A stretch of 64,000 nucleotides of DNA from contig CANDAG010000006.1 of the NCBI GenBank assembly GCA_947382625.1, forward strand, positions 62,001 through 126,000. Direction: 5' to 3'. Under the pieces are notes generated by a model that saw only the letters and a program-made list of their open reading frames with translations, searched no databases and was not told where the DNA came from. The DNA comes from an uncultured Lachnospiraceae bacterium. GTDB taxonomy: Bacteria; Bacillota; Clostridia; Lachnospirales; Lachnospiraceae. Both the position numbers and the translations under genes were made by a program. This document shows, in pieces, positions 1-7,133 of this stretch; the first letter of the stretch is position 1; each line of letters starts with the position of its first letter.

Positions 1-150
1 TATGGGATCACAGAGGCCTGTATGGAACAGGCAACGCAATCCCATATGCCCTTTGCCGGGACAGTTCTTTTAGGCTATGGGGCTTTGGAAGAGCAGGAGC
101 TGAAAGAGGGGATCGGACGGATCAAAAAAGCATGGAGTGCCTGGTTATAA
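1..150 (+). CDS. C-terminal fragment of a MocR-type (GntR/aminotransferase) regulator, cut by window start
   Basis: The frame is open from base 1 and ends at the TAA at 148-150, giving the last 49 residues of a protein. The tail contains LLGYGALEEQELKEGI followed by RIKKAW, which resembles the end of the fold-type I PLP aminotransferase domain found in MocR/PdxR-type GntR regulators (usual pattern: LLGfg.L.eeel.eGi..La.aw). The catalytic lysine and the N-terminal DNA-binding domain lie outside the window, so a plain class-I aminotransferase cannot be excluded. The stop codon lies inside the terminator hairpin that follows. Confidence 0.55.
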   Translation, partial: YGITEACMEQATQSHMPFAGTVLLGYGALEEQELKEGIGRIKKAWSAWL

Positions 151-168
151 GAGACACTCCATGCTTTT
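126..168 (+). terminator. Intrinsic terminator overlapping the stop of the first gene
   Basis: A perfect 14-bp inverted repeat has arms at 126-139 and 155-168 (AAAAGCATGGAGTG / CACTCCATGCTTTT) around a 15-nt loop. The 3' arm ends in four T. It spans the TAA at 148-150 and probably ends transcription of the upstream regulator. Confidence 0.75.
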
Positions 169-171
169 AGT

Positions 172-209
172 CATTCAGCTGGTACGCGAAGCGTGGCAGT
201 CTTTGATCA
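172..209. repeat. Dispersed GC-rich hairpin element, copy 1
   Basis: The segment contains AGCTGGTACGCGAAGCGTGG followed by a TTTGATCA end. It resembles the intergenic hairpin family whose better copies lie at 753-792, 7034-7070 and 33704-33742. It lies between the terminator at 126-168 and the end of the minus-strand gene at 232. Confidence 0.5.
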
Positions 210-231
210 ATAAGACGATACGCTAAGGGTA

Positions 232-729
232 TTATTCGTTGTTTTTGTCATCATCAAAGAATTCCTCTACCGTTCCGGTGGCGGCTTCGGTTTCTTCGGA
301 AGGATTTTCGGAGGAGACACTGTCATCGGATGCTGTCTCTTCTTCCTCTGCCTCTGCTTCTTCTGATTCTTTGTTGAGGGCGGTCAGATCTGTGAAGTTG
401 GTTTCGTGGGATACCTGGTTTTCGGTAACGGATTTGACAGTATCCTTCACCTGCTGGACGGAATCTGCAATGACCTCCTTGGCCTTATGGAAAGCTTCTG
501 TGGCAAAGGCCTCTGCCCGGTCCAGGTTCAGGGAAACATAAGAGCGTTCCTTTGTCATGCTGACATCATCGTCAAGATCTTCGCTGAAGTCATCAAAATC
601 ATCATCCCCGTCCGCATCGTGGGCAGGGACAGGAGTACCTTCTTTCGACTTTAAGTAATAATAGGTGCTATAGGCGGCAGCACCGGCAACAGCGGAGAGA
701 AGTAAAAATTTTCCAAATTTTCTGGACAT
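232..729 (-). CDS. Acidic membrane-anchored protein of unknown function
   Basis: I do not recognise this 165-residue protein. Residues about 8-26 (FLLLSAVAGAAAYSTYYYL) form one membrane segment after a short basic start (MSRKFGK). A D/E-rich stretch (about 38-54) follows, then a helical middle with AEAFATEAFHKAKEVIADSV that could form an amphipathic helix, and a strongly acidic Ser/Glu tail. The layout (N-terminal anchor plus long amphipathic/charged tail) is reminiscent of YtxH-type stress proteins, but no motif proves it. The start has an AAAGGAGCAC ribosome binding site on the minus strand. A sigma-A-like promoter is visible upstream at 858-886. Confidence 0.7.
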   Translation of the reverse strand: MSRKFGKFLLLSAVAGAAAYSTYYYLKSKEGTPVPAHDADGDDDFDDFSEDLDDDVSMTKERSYVSLNLDRAEAFATEAFHKAKEVIADSVQQVKDTVKSVTENQVSHETNFTDLTALNKESEEAEAEEEETASDDSVSSENPSEETEAATGTVEEFFDDDKNNE

Positions 730-752
730 AAAAGTGCTCCTTTCGGTTATTC

Positions 753-792
753 ATCAATAAGCCGGCCCGCGGCAGCGTTACGGCGTTTGATC
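753..792. repeat. Dispersed GC-rich hairpin element, copy 2
   Basis: The element begins ATCAATAAGCCGG and ends CGGCGTTTGAT, so its termini (ATCAA...TTGAT) and inner arms are complementary. It lies in the 5' leader of the minus-strand gene 232-729, between its promoter and its ribosome binding site, so it would be transcribed as a hairpin. Confidence 0.65.
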
Positions 793-857
793 ATATCATT
801 AATATCTTAATACTATTTTGCAGAATTGAAAAGAGAATATGTATAAAAAATATATAA

Positions 858-886
858 AATCTAAATACAATATGTGGTAGAGTCAA
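858..886 (-). promoter_or_regulatory. Sigma-A-type promoter for the acidic membrane protein
   Basis: Read on the minus strand, TTGACT (881-886) is separated by 17 nt from TAGATT (858-863). The region is AT-rich and lies about 130 bp upstream of the start at 729. No expression evidence is available. Confidence 0.45.
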
Positions 887-962
887 AAAAAGTCGCTACT
901 AGTTTCCTCCGGCACGTTGAAGAAGAATCGTAAATATGCTATATTTAATTTCGACTGATAAG

Positions 963-1000
963 GTCAACGATTGACAAATGATTCCTATATAAGATTTGTA
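963..1000 (+). promoter_or_regulatory. Promoter region of the TetR gene with a small palindrome
   Basis: TTGACA at 971-976 is a consensus -35 box; a weak -10 (TTTGTA, 995-1000) follows after 18 nt. The -35 overlaps the inverted repeat GTCAA-CGA-TTGAC (963-975). A palindrome here fits autoregulation by the TetR protein encoded just downstream, but the palindrome is short and this is inference. Confidence 0.4.
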
Positions 1001-1020
1001 TGCAGAGACGGAGGGGTGCC

Positions 1021-1635
1021 ATGAATGAAAAATTTTTTGATCTGAAAAAGGAAAAGCAGGACAGAATGATAAATGGGGCTCTGAAGGTATTTGCATCAAG
1101 CGGCTACGCCCACGCCAGCACGGATGAGATCGTGAAGGAAGCGGGGATCAGCAAGGGACTTTTGTTCCACTATTTCATCAGTAAGCTGGGGCTTTACGTT
1201 TTTGTTTATGACTACAGTGTCAGATACCTTATGCTGGAGCTTTCTACCGGGGTTTCAGCGGAGGAGTCGGATTATTTTGAGCTTCTTCTGCAGATCAAGC
1301 AGGCCCAGCTCAAGGCCATGAAAAATTATCCTTATATGCTGCAGTTCTTAAATAAGAGCAGGGAGGAGAACGTGGGAGAGGTTCTCATAGAGACGGAGGA
1401 CAAGCGGTCTCTCCTGCCGGGACAGTATGAGGAGATCATGGGACGGGCTGACCTGGCAAGATTCAGGAAGGATGCCGATGCGGCGAAGGTGGCAAGGATA
1501 CTGGAGTTTACCATGGATGGGATCATGACAGAGCAGCTTCGGGGCGGCAGCTTCCAGCCGGAGCTCTATTACGAAGAGGTGGCGCAGTATCTGCAGATGA
1601 TGAAAAGGCTCTGTTATAATGAACGTCAAAAATAA
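1021..1635 (+). CDS. TetR/AcrR family transcriptional regulator
   Basis: This 204-residue protein has an N-terminal helix-turn-helix: ALKVFASSGYAHASTDEIVKEAGISKGLLFHYF at about 20-52 matches the TetR pattern (turn G, 'ISKGLLFHYF' recognition helix). The C-terminal ligand-binding half is not diagnostic of a ligand. I chose the ATG at 1021 rather than the in-frame ATG at 1000, because GGAGGGG lies 5-11 nt upstream of 1021 and the seven extra residues (MQRRRGA) are not TetR-like. The next gene, a DUF6062 protein, follows after 39 nt and is likely co-transcribed and possibly controlled by this regulator. Confidence 0.9.
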   Translation: MNEKFFDLKKEKQDRMINGALKVFASSGYAHASTDEIVKEAGISKGLLFHYFISKLGLYVFVYDYSVRYLMLELSTGVSAEESDYFELLLQIKQAQLKAMKNYPYMLQFLNKSREENVGEVLIETEDKRSLLPGQYEEIMGRADLARFRKDADAAKVARILEFTMDGIMTEQLRGGSFQPELYYEEVAQYLQMMKRLCYNERQK

Positions 1636-1674
1636 TTTTTAATACATATATATGCGAGAAGGAGAGGGAAGGTC

Positions 1675-2436
1675 ATGAAAGAAAAGCTATATACGATACC
1701 GATGAATGATGCGATCAATGCGGGGGAGGAATGTCCTTTCTGTTATATAGAGAGGGAAGTGGAGCAGGATCTTCTGGATTTTGTGCTGGGCTCGGGCTCC
1801 TCTTACATGGAAAGTGATGTGAGGGAGGCCACCGATAAGGCAGGCTTTTGCAGGCAGCACTTCAAGAAGATGTTTGATTACGGCAACACGCTAGGAAACG
1901 GGTGGATCTTAAAAACCCATTATATGCAGACGATCCGGGAAATGAAGGAGGAATTCGGGAAGTTTACTCCTTCCAAATCCACCTTGATGGGCAAATTCAA
2001 AAAGAACACAGAAAGAGAAAATCCCATCGGGATCTGGGTGCAGGAGAAGGAAAAATCCTGCTATATCTGTAAGCGCTTCGCGGATACCTATGAGAGATAT
2101 CTGGACACCTTTTTCCATATGTACAAGACAGATGAGGAATTCAGGAGCAAGATTGCCGCAAGCAAGGGGTTCTGCCTTTCCCATTTCGGAGACCTGTGCG
2201 AATATTCCGACAAAAAATTAAATGATAAGGAAAAGAAGGAATTTTATCCTGCCATGTTTGCGCTTATGGAGAAGAACATGGACCGGCTCCAGGAGGATGT
2301 TTCCTGGCTGGTGGAAAAATTTGACTACCTCAACAAGGATGCAGACTGGAAAAACTCAAAGGATGCTGTGGAAAGGGGAATGCAAAAGCTCAAAGGGGGC
2401 TATCCGGCAGATCCGCCTTATAAGATGAATAAATAA
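1675..2436 (+). CDS. DUF6062 family protein with two CxxC...CxxH modules
   Basis: This 253-residue cytosolic protein resembles the DUF6062 family of Clostridia; its function is not known. Two similar modules are visible: C20-P-F-C23 with C59-R-Q-H62, and C129-Y-I-C132 with C167-L-S-H170. The spacing between the halves is nearly the same (35 and 34 residues), which suggests an internal duplication of a metal site, probably zinc (inference). The ribosome binding site is GAAGGAGAGGGAAGG, overlapping the spacer to the ATG. It sits 39 nt after the TetR gene in one likely operon. Confidence 0.8.
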   Translation: MKEKLYTIPMNDAINAGEECPFCYIEREVEQDLLDFVLGSGSSYMESDVREATDKAGFCRQHFKKMFDYGNTLGNGWILKTHYMQTIREMKEEFGKFTPSKSTLMGKFKKNTERENPIGIWVQEKEKSCYICKRFADTYERYLDTFFHMYKTDEEFRSKIAASKGFCLSHFGDLCEYSDKKLNDKEKKEFYPAMFALMEKNMDRLQEDVSWLVEKFDYLNKDADWKNSKDAVERGMQKLKGGYPADPPYKMNK

Positions 2437-2462
2437 GGGCACCATGGCCCGGGAAGCATGCG

Positions 2463-2494
2463 GGCAGCTCGTGAAGCGGGCTGTCCGCATTGAA
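2463..2494. repeat. Dispersed GC-rich hairpin element, diverged copy
   Basis: GGCAGCTCGTGAAGCGGGCTGTC folds into a stem of about 8 bp with a short loop and resembles the CTGGCTCGC/GCGGGCCAG arms of the better copies. The ATCAATAA end is not preserved, but TTGAAT follows. It lies between the converging DUF6062 gene and spoVAC and may end transcription of both. Confidence 0.4.
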
Positions 2495-2523
2495 TCTGTC
2501 CTGCAGAACGCAGCAGTGTTGGA

Positions 2524-3003
2524 TCAGAGCCAGCCTAAGCATTTCCCGGCCCAGTAGATAAGCCCCAGTACCCAGCTTGTAAAGATCCCATAGAGGATCA
2601 CAGGCCCTGCGATGGTAAAGATTTTACAGCCGATCCCGAATACCTGCCCTTCCTTTTTGAATTCTACGGCAGGGGCGGCTACGGAATTGGCAAAGCCTGT
2701 GATGGGTACCAGGGCACCGGCTCCGCCGAACTTAACAATGGAAGAATAAAGGTTAAATCCTGTTAAAAGAACGCTGGTCAGCACAAGGATGAGGGAACAG
2801 AAGCTTCCTGCCATGTCCTGATCCATGCCCAGCTGCTGCTTTGCAAAGGTAAGCAGCCCCTGCCCTATGGTGCAGATGACGCCTCCTGTGATAAATGCCT
2901 TGAGCATTTGCAGATACAGATTGTGGGTAGGGGTTATTTTCTTTACATACTCTTTATAGTCTTTTTCCAGATCAAGTTGCTGCCTGCTTTTTGGTTCGTT
3001 CAT
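2524..3003 (-). CDS. spoVAC: Stage V sporulation protein AC
   Basis: SpoVAC is an inner spore-membrane subunit of the SpoVA channel that moves Ca-dipicolinate during sporulation and germination. The 159-residue product has a charged N-terminus (about 1-30) and four to five membrane helices. It carries the family signatures FITGGVICTIGQGL, FGGAGALVPITGFANSV and EGQVFGIGCKIFTIAGPVI. Length matches the B. subtilis protein (about 150). It stands alone on the minus strand, away from spoVAD (5942), spoVAAB (16673) and spoVAE (30559). A near-consensus sigma-G promoter lies at 3043-3072, and AGGAGGGA precedes the ATG. Confidence 0.93.
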   Translation of the reverse strand: MNEPKSRQQLDLEKDYKEYVKKITPTHNLYLQMLKAFITGGVICTIGQGLLTFAKQQLGMDQDMAGSFCSLILVLTSVLLTGFNLYSSIVKFGGAGALVPITGFANSVAAPAVEFKKEGQVFGIGCKIFTIAGPVILYGIFTSWVLGLIYWAGKCLGWL

Positions 3004-3042
3004 GAATCCCTCCTGTTTTCTCCGATGTTTAAAAGATGGGTT

Positions 3043-3072
3043 TAGTATGCGTGCAAAAGAAAAAAATATACA
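3043..3072 (-). promoter_or_regulatory. Sigma-G-like promoter of spoVAC
   Basis: On the minus strand TGTATA (3067-3072), a 17-nt spacer and CATACTA (3043-3049) closely match the forespore sigma-G consensus (TGAATA / CATACTA). It lies 40 bp upstream of the start codon. Forespore expression of spoVA genes by sigma-G is established in Bacillus; its use here is inferred. Confidence 0.75.
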
Positions 3073-3104
3073 TAAAATATGTCCTGCATAACCATCTGCT
3101 GTTC

Positions 3105-3133
3105 TTGTAGATTTAAAGCGAATATGATAGAAT
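3105..3133 (+). promoter_or_regulatory. Sigma-A-type promoter of the MBOAT/SGNH operon
   Basis: TTGTAG (3105-3110), a 17-nt spacer and TAGAAT (3128-3133) lie about 30 bp upstream of the MBOAT start. The region is divergent with the spoVAC promoter. Confidence 0.5.
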
Positions 3134-3164
3134 AAAAAGCACGACAGTAAGGCGGGGAAATGTG

Positions 3165-4541
3165 ATGGCAGGTTTTTCTGAATTGGGATTTTTATTTCGG
3201 CTTTTGCCGGTTTTTTTGATCATATATTTCGCGGTGCCTGCAAGGCACAGAGAAAGCATCCTGCTCCTGGAGAGCTTTATTTTTTATGCTTTTGGGGAGC
3301 CTGTATTTGTTCTGTTGCTTATTGGTACCACTGCATTAAACTACTATCTGGGTGAGAAGATCTGGAAGCCGGGAGGCGTTCCCTGTATCTATGACCGGCA
3401 GATCAGAAGGCGGAAGGTCTTTTTACGATGTGCTGTAGGGATGGATGTGGGGATCCTTGCGGTCTTTAAGTGTCTTTCTGTGTTTGTGGACAGCGCATTG
3501 CTGCCCCTAGGCCTTAGCTTTTATATTTTTAAGATGATCTCCTACCAGATCGATATGTACCGGCAGGAGATATCCGATAAGCCGGGATGGAGGCAGACGG
3601 CTCTTTATTTTATGCTGTTTCCCCAGGTGAGCTCCGGTCCCATCATGCGGTACGCAGAGGGAGGCTTTGGAAGCGGAAGGCAGAGGAGCCTTAAAGGACT
3701 TGAGGACGGACTCAAATACTTTACGGCAGGGCTGGGGATGAAGGTGCTTCTGGCAGACCGGCTGGCGATCCTCTGGAATGATCTGCAGATGATCGGGTTT
3801 CAGAGCATTTCCACTCCCCTGGCGTGGCTGGGAGCAGCAGGGTTTTCTCTGCAGCTGTATTTTGACTTTTGGGGATATTCTCTGATGGCATCGGGGCTGA
3901 TGGTGATGCTGGGCTATCCCTTTATCCTGAATTTCAACGATCCCTATGCCTCAAGGAGTATCTCTGAGTTTTACAGAAGATGGCATGTGACGCTGGGAAA
4001 GTGGTTCCGGAATTATATATATATCCCTCTTGGAGGGAGCCGCTGCGATAAGAAGCGGATGGTACTTAACCTGGCCATCGTCTGGCTGCTTACCGGGATC
4101 TGGCATGGAAGCGGCATGAATTATCTGCTGTGGGGCGGCGTGGTAGGACTTCTTATCATCCTTGAAAAAACGGTGTATGGTAAATACCTGCAGAAAATAC
4201 CGGTACTTGGGAATGTATATGTTCTGCTGCTGATCCCGCTGACATGGGTGGTCTTTGCGGTTACGGATTTAGGACAGCTGGGGATTTATTTCGGCCGCCT
4301 GTTTCCCATACTCGGAGGAGCAGGGATTGCCGTAAACCGGCAGGACATCGCAAGGTATCTGCAGAGCTACAGCATTTATTTTATCGCAGGCGTCAGCCTC
4401 TGTATTCCTGCCATGAACCGTTTTTGGATCAAACATAAGGATCATCCGTTGGTGGTGATCCTGCTTGTGATCGTTTTCTGGATGTCCGTTTATATGCAGT
4501 CCAATAGTGCGGGAAATCCGTTTATGTATTTGAAATTTTAG
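3165..4541 (+). CDS. MBOAT family membrane-bound O-acyltransferase (AlgI/DltB-like)
   Basis: The 458-residue multi-pass membrane protein belongs to the MBOAT family, which moves acyl groups from the cytosol to extracytoplasmic glycans. Diagnostic parts are PLGLSFYIFKMISYQID, FPQVSSGPIMRY, the motif RRWHVTLGKWFRNYIYIPLGG (about residues 274-294) and the catalytic-histidine segment LLTGIWHGSGMNYLLWG. About 10-12 membrane segments are visible. GTG (3162) and ATG (3165) are adjacent; I prefer ATG, with GGCGGGGA six nt upstream. The SGNH protein 15 nt downstream is the expected partner, as in AlgI/AlgJ or PatA/PatB pairs, so the pair probably O-acetylates a cell-surface polymer; the target is unknown. 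Confidence 0.9.
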   Translation: MAGFSELGFLFRLLPVFLIIYFAVPARHRESILLLESFIFYAFGEPVFVLLLIGTTALNYYLGEKIWKPGGVPCIYDRQIRRRKVFLRCAVGMDVGILAVFKCLSVFVDSALLPLGLSFYIFKMISYQIDMYRQEISDKPGWRQTALYFMLFPQVSSGPIMRYAEGGFGSGRQRSLKGLEDGLKYFTAGLGMKVLLADRLAILWNDLQMIGFQSISTPLAWLGAAGFSLQLYFDFWGYSLMASGLMVMLGYPFILNFNDPYASRSISEFYRRWHVTLGKWFRNYIYIPLGGSRCDKKRMVLNLAIVWLLTGIWHGSGMNYLLWGGVVGLLIILEKTVYGKYLQKIPVLGNVYVLLLIPLTWVVFAVTDLGQLGIYFGRLFPILGGAGIAVNRQDIARYLQSYSIYFIAGVSLCIPAMNRFWIKHKDHPLVVILLVIVFWMSVYMQSNSAGNPFMYLKF

Positions 4542-4556
4542 ATAAAAGGTGTTTAA

Positions 4557-5852
4557 ATGACAACAAAGATAAAGAAACTGTTCAAGAAGTGCCCTTTTTT
4601 GATTCTTCTTGTGAGTACAGGGCTCCTTTTTTCGCTGATAGGGCTCTATGGTCAAAAAAATGTATATGCCGGACAGGAATATGATCCGCTTAAGGAACCG
4701 GCGCTGGCAGTGATGTTCAAGGGATGGAAGCAGGATATCTATCCATGGCAGATATTTGACAGGGAAAGTATGCAGGTGATGGCTTCCGGTGAAGGAAATG
4801 CCGGCGGGGAGGATGTCATGGATCAGGAGGATCCGGAAGCACCAAAGGATACGGATGCGGCTCTGACTGCCGAAGATGAAGCTCAGAGCAGCGGGGAGGC
4901 GGAAGAGTCGGGAAATCCCGGTAGCGGAGATCCTGAAGAGGGAACGGATGCTGACGCCGACGGGGCGGAAGCCGATCATGAAGCCCAGGAACGCCCACAG
5001 CCGGATTCCGGCAGTGGCCAGGGGAACGTGCCGGATGAAGGTAATGCATCGGAAGAAAGTAACGTGCCGGAGACAGGTAGCGTGCCGGAAGGTGATAACG
5101 GATCGGAAGAAAGTCCTGCACCGGGGGAAGGTGATGCGTCCCGGGAGAGCAAAGAGCCGTTGCCGCCCATAGAGCCTTTGAGAGAAAGCACCCGGGAAGA
5201 GTATTTAAACCATATATCGGCGGATATCTACGGTGATGCAGGAGTGAAGCGGGCGGCGGAATACGAGTTTACACAGGTGGATGAGAGTTATTTTGACGAC
5301 GCTCTGTTTATCGGGGATTCAAGAACGGTAGGGCTTCGGGATTATACAGATCTGTCGGAGCATGCGGACTTTTATTGTGAGACATCTTTAACGATCCAGA
5401 AGATGCTGGAGGAGAATTTCCCGGGGCTTGGAACCATTGAAGAGGCTCTTGCAAAGAAAGAGTATGGCAAAATTTATATCATGTTAGGCATCAATGAGCT
5501 TGGGGTGGGCACCACAGAGGATTTCATGGAGAAATATACGGAGGGGGTTGCTTTTCTCCGTGAGAAGGAGCCGGAGGCAAAGATTTTTATCCAGGGGATC
5601 ATGCGGGTAACCGGAAAGAAAAACAGTACCGATGCTATTTTTAACAACAGCAATATCAATGCGAGGAATAATGCCATAGCCACTCTGGCGGATAACGAAC
5701 ACATTTTTTATATCGATGTAAATGAAGTGGTCTGCGACGAGGAGGGGAATTTAAATTCTGAATATACCTTTGACCAGCTCCATCTTTTGGGGGTATACGA
5801 CGATCTGTGGAAGCAGTTTCTGCTCTCCCACGGAGTAGTGACGGAGGAATGA
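4557..5852 (+). CDS. Membrane-anchored SGNH hydrolase-type acyltransferase with acidic stalk
   Basis: The 431-residue protein starts with a basic stretch and one membrane segment (about 12-32). A low-complexity acidic stalk (about 80-205) follows, with repeated units such as GNVPDEGNASEESNVPE and SGEAEESG. The C-terminal SGNH domain has the catalytic serine in FIGDSRT (S255), the glycine/asparagine block in MLGINELG, and the Asp-His pair in DQLH (D406, H409). It is 15 nt behind the MBOAT gene and most likely completes acyl transfer outside the membrane, like AlgJ/AlgX or PatB. The stalk probably spans the cell wall. An esterase role is the alternative. Confidence 0.85.
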   Translation: MTTKIKKLFKKCPFLILLVSTGLLFSLIGLYGQKNVYAGQEYDPLKEPALAVMFKGWKQDIYPWQIFDRESMQVMASGEGNAGGEDVMDQEDPEAPKDTDAALTAEDEAQSSGEAEESGNPGSGDPEEGTDADADGAEADHEAQERPQPDSGSGQGNVPDEGNASEESNVPETGSVPEGDNGSEESPAPGEGDASRESKEPLPPIEPLRESTREEYLNHISADIYGDAGVKRAAEYEFTQVDESYFDDALFIGDSRTVGLRDYTDLSEHADFYCETSLTIQKMLEENFPGLGTIEEALAKKEYGKIYIMLGINELGVGTTEDFMEKYTEGVAFLREKEPEAKIFIQGIMRVTGKKNSTDAIFNNSNINARNNAIATLADNEHIFYIDVNEVVCDEEGNLNSEYTFDQLHLLGVYDDLWKQFLLSHGVVTEE

Positions 5853-5941
5853 TCCAAAAGCTGACCCAAAATGAATAAAAATCTTTCGATGAGAAAAACT
5901 ATAGCAAATGTCAGAATACTATTTTGAATTGGGAGGTTTTT

Positions 5942-6979
5942 ATGGAAAAAACAGTGGGAGCGATCTTTGAGCAGGGAAGCCGGAGTATCAAGATACCGGT
6001 ACCGGTTTATATAAGAGCAAGCGCATCAGTGGCAGGAACCAAGGAGGGGCAGGGCCCCTTTGGCGACAGCTTTGATATGGTAGGTAAGGATGACAAATTC
6101 GGGTGCGATACCTGGGAGGAGGCGGAGAGCACTCTGCAGAAGGAGGCTCTTTCTCTTGCCATCGGAAAGTCAGGACTGAAAAATAAGGATATTAAATATC
6201 TGTTTGCCGGAGATCTGCTTGGGCAGTCCATTGCCAGCAGCTTTGGCCTTAGTTCTTTTCAGATCCCGTTGATCGGGATGTACGGAGCCTGTTCCACCTG
6301 CGGGCTTACACTTTCCATGGCATCCATGCTGATCGCAGGGGGGATGGCGGAGCATGCGGCCTGTGTGACCTCCAGCCATTTTGCCAGTGCGGAAAAGGAG
6401 TTCCGTTTCCCTTTGGGATATGGAAATCAAAGGCCTCTTTCAGCCACCTGGACGGTGACAGGAAGCGGGGCGTTTATTTTAAGCAGTGTAAAGAGTGACA
6501 GTGACAGAGCCATGATCGACGGGCTTACCATAGGAAAGATCGTGGATTTCGGGCTGAAGGATTCTATGAATATGGGGGCATGCATGGCGCCTGCGGCGGC
6601 AGATACGATCTATGAGCATCTGGTGGATTTTGACCGGAAGCCTTCAGATTATGATAAGATCATTACAGGAGACCTGGGGAGTGTAGGCCAGAAGGCCCTC
6701 TGGGATATGATGAGAGAAAAAGGAATGGATATCTCCAGAGTGCATATGGACTGCGGGATGGAGATTTATGACCAGAGCCAGGACGCCCATGCAGGAGGAA
6801 GCGGCTGCGGCTGCAGCGCTGTCACCCTTTCTGCCTATGTGCTCAGGCAGATGGAGGAAGGGAAGTGGAAGAGAGTCTTGTTTGTGCCTACAGGAGCCCT
6901 TCTGTCCAAAACCAGCTTTAATGAAGGACAGAGCATTCCCGGCATTGCGCACGGGGTGGAGCTGGTAAGCTGCAGATAA
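5942..6979 (+). CDS. spoVAD: Stage V sporulation protein AD
   Basis: SpoVAD is the soluble, thiolase-fold subunit of the SpoVA channel that binds dipicolinic acid on the spore membrane. The 345-residue product matches the family along its length, for example IPVPVYIRASASVAGTKEGQGP near the start (about 20-41), DLLGQSIASSF, GMYGACSTCG (thiolase-like cysteine loop) and HAGGSGCGCSA. I use ATG at 5942 with TTGGGAGG upstream rather than the earlier in-frame TTG (5924). A sigma-G-like -10 (AATACTA, 5915-5921) is present, but its -35 is weak. No other spoVA gene is adjacent, although in Bacillus spoVAD sits in the spoVA operon. Confidence 0.95.
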   Translation: MEKTVGAIFEQGSRSIKIPVPVYIRASASVAGTKEGQGPFGDSFDMVGKDDKFGCDTWEEAESTLQKEALSLAIGKSGLKNKDIKYLFAGDLLGQSIASSFGLSSFQIPLIGMYGACSTCGLTLSMASMLIAGGMAEHAACVTSSHFASAEKEFRFPLGYGNQRPLSATWTVTGSGAFILSSVKSDSDRAMIDGLTIGKIVDFGLKDSMNMGACMAPAAADTIYEHLVDFDRKPSDYDKIITGDLGSVGQKALWDMMREKGMDISRVHMDCGMEIYDQSQDAHAGGSGCGCSAVTLSAYVLRQMEEGKWKRVLFVPTGALLSKTSFNEGQSIPGIAHGVELVSCR

Positions 6980-6990
6980 CGGGATGATTA

Positions 6991-7036
6991 TGGTTTATAG
7001 TAAACGGCAAATTTATTTGCCATTTACTATAAACCA
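6991..7036. repeat. AT-rich hairpin element next to a GC-rich hairpin
   Basis: Two 22-bp arms (6991-7012 and 7015-7036) differ at one position and are separated by TT. The arm contains TATAGTAAACGGCAAAT. A very similar arm (TATAGTGAATGGCAAAT) forms the hairpin at 12467-12508, and a related one lies at 44319-44382. It follows spoVAD and could end its transcript, although no T-run follows. Confidence 0.7.
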
Positions 7037-7070
7037 ATAAGCTGGTTCACGGAGCGAGTCAGCGTTTGAT
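7034..7070. repeat. Dispersed GC-rich hairpin element, copy 3
   Basis: CCAATAAGCTGGTTCAC, GGAGC and GAGTCAGCGTTTGAT follow directly on the AT-rich hairpin, sharing its last bases. The inner arms CTGGTTC/GAGTCAG pair with one G-T. It lies about 60 bp upstream of the aminopeptidase gene. Confidence 0.65.
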
Positions 7071-7133
7071 TTTGAAGGTATAAAAGAGATCTGCAGTATT
7101 TGGGCAGGCTTGGAAAGGAACAGGTGATCTGAA

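Noticed and set aside
4269-4979. Long minus-strand frame opposite the MBOAT/SGNH genes
   Set aside because: It is a shadow frame across two well-supported genes and lacks recognisable motifs.
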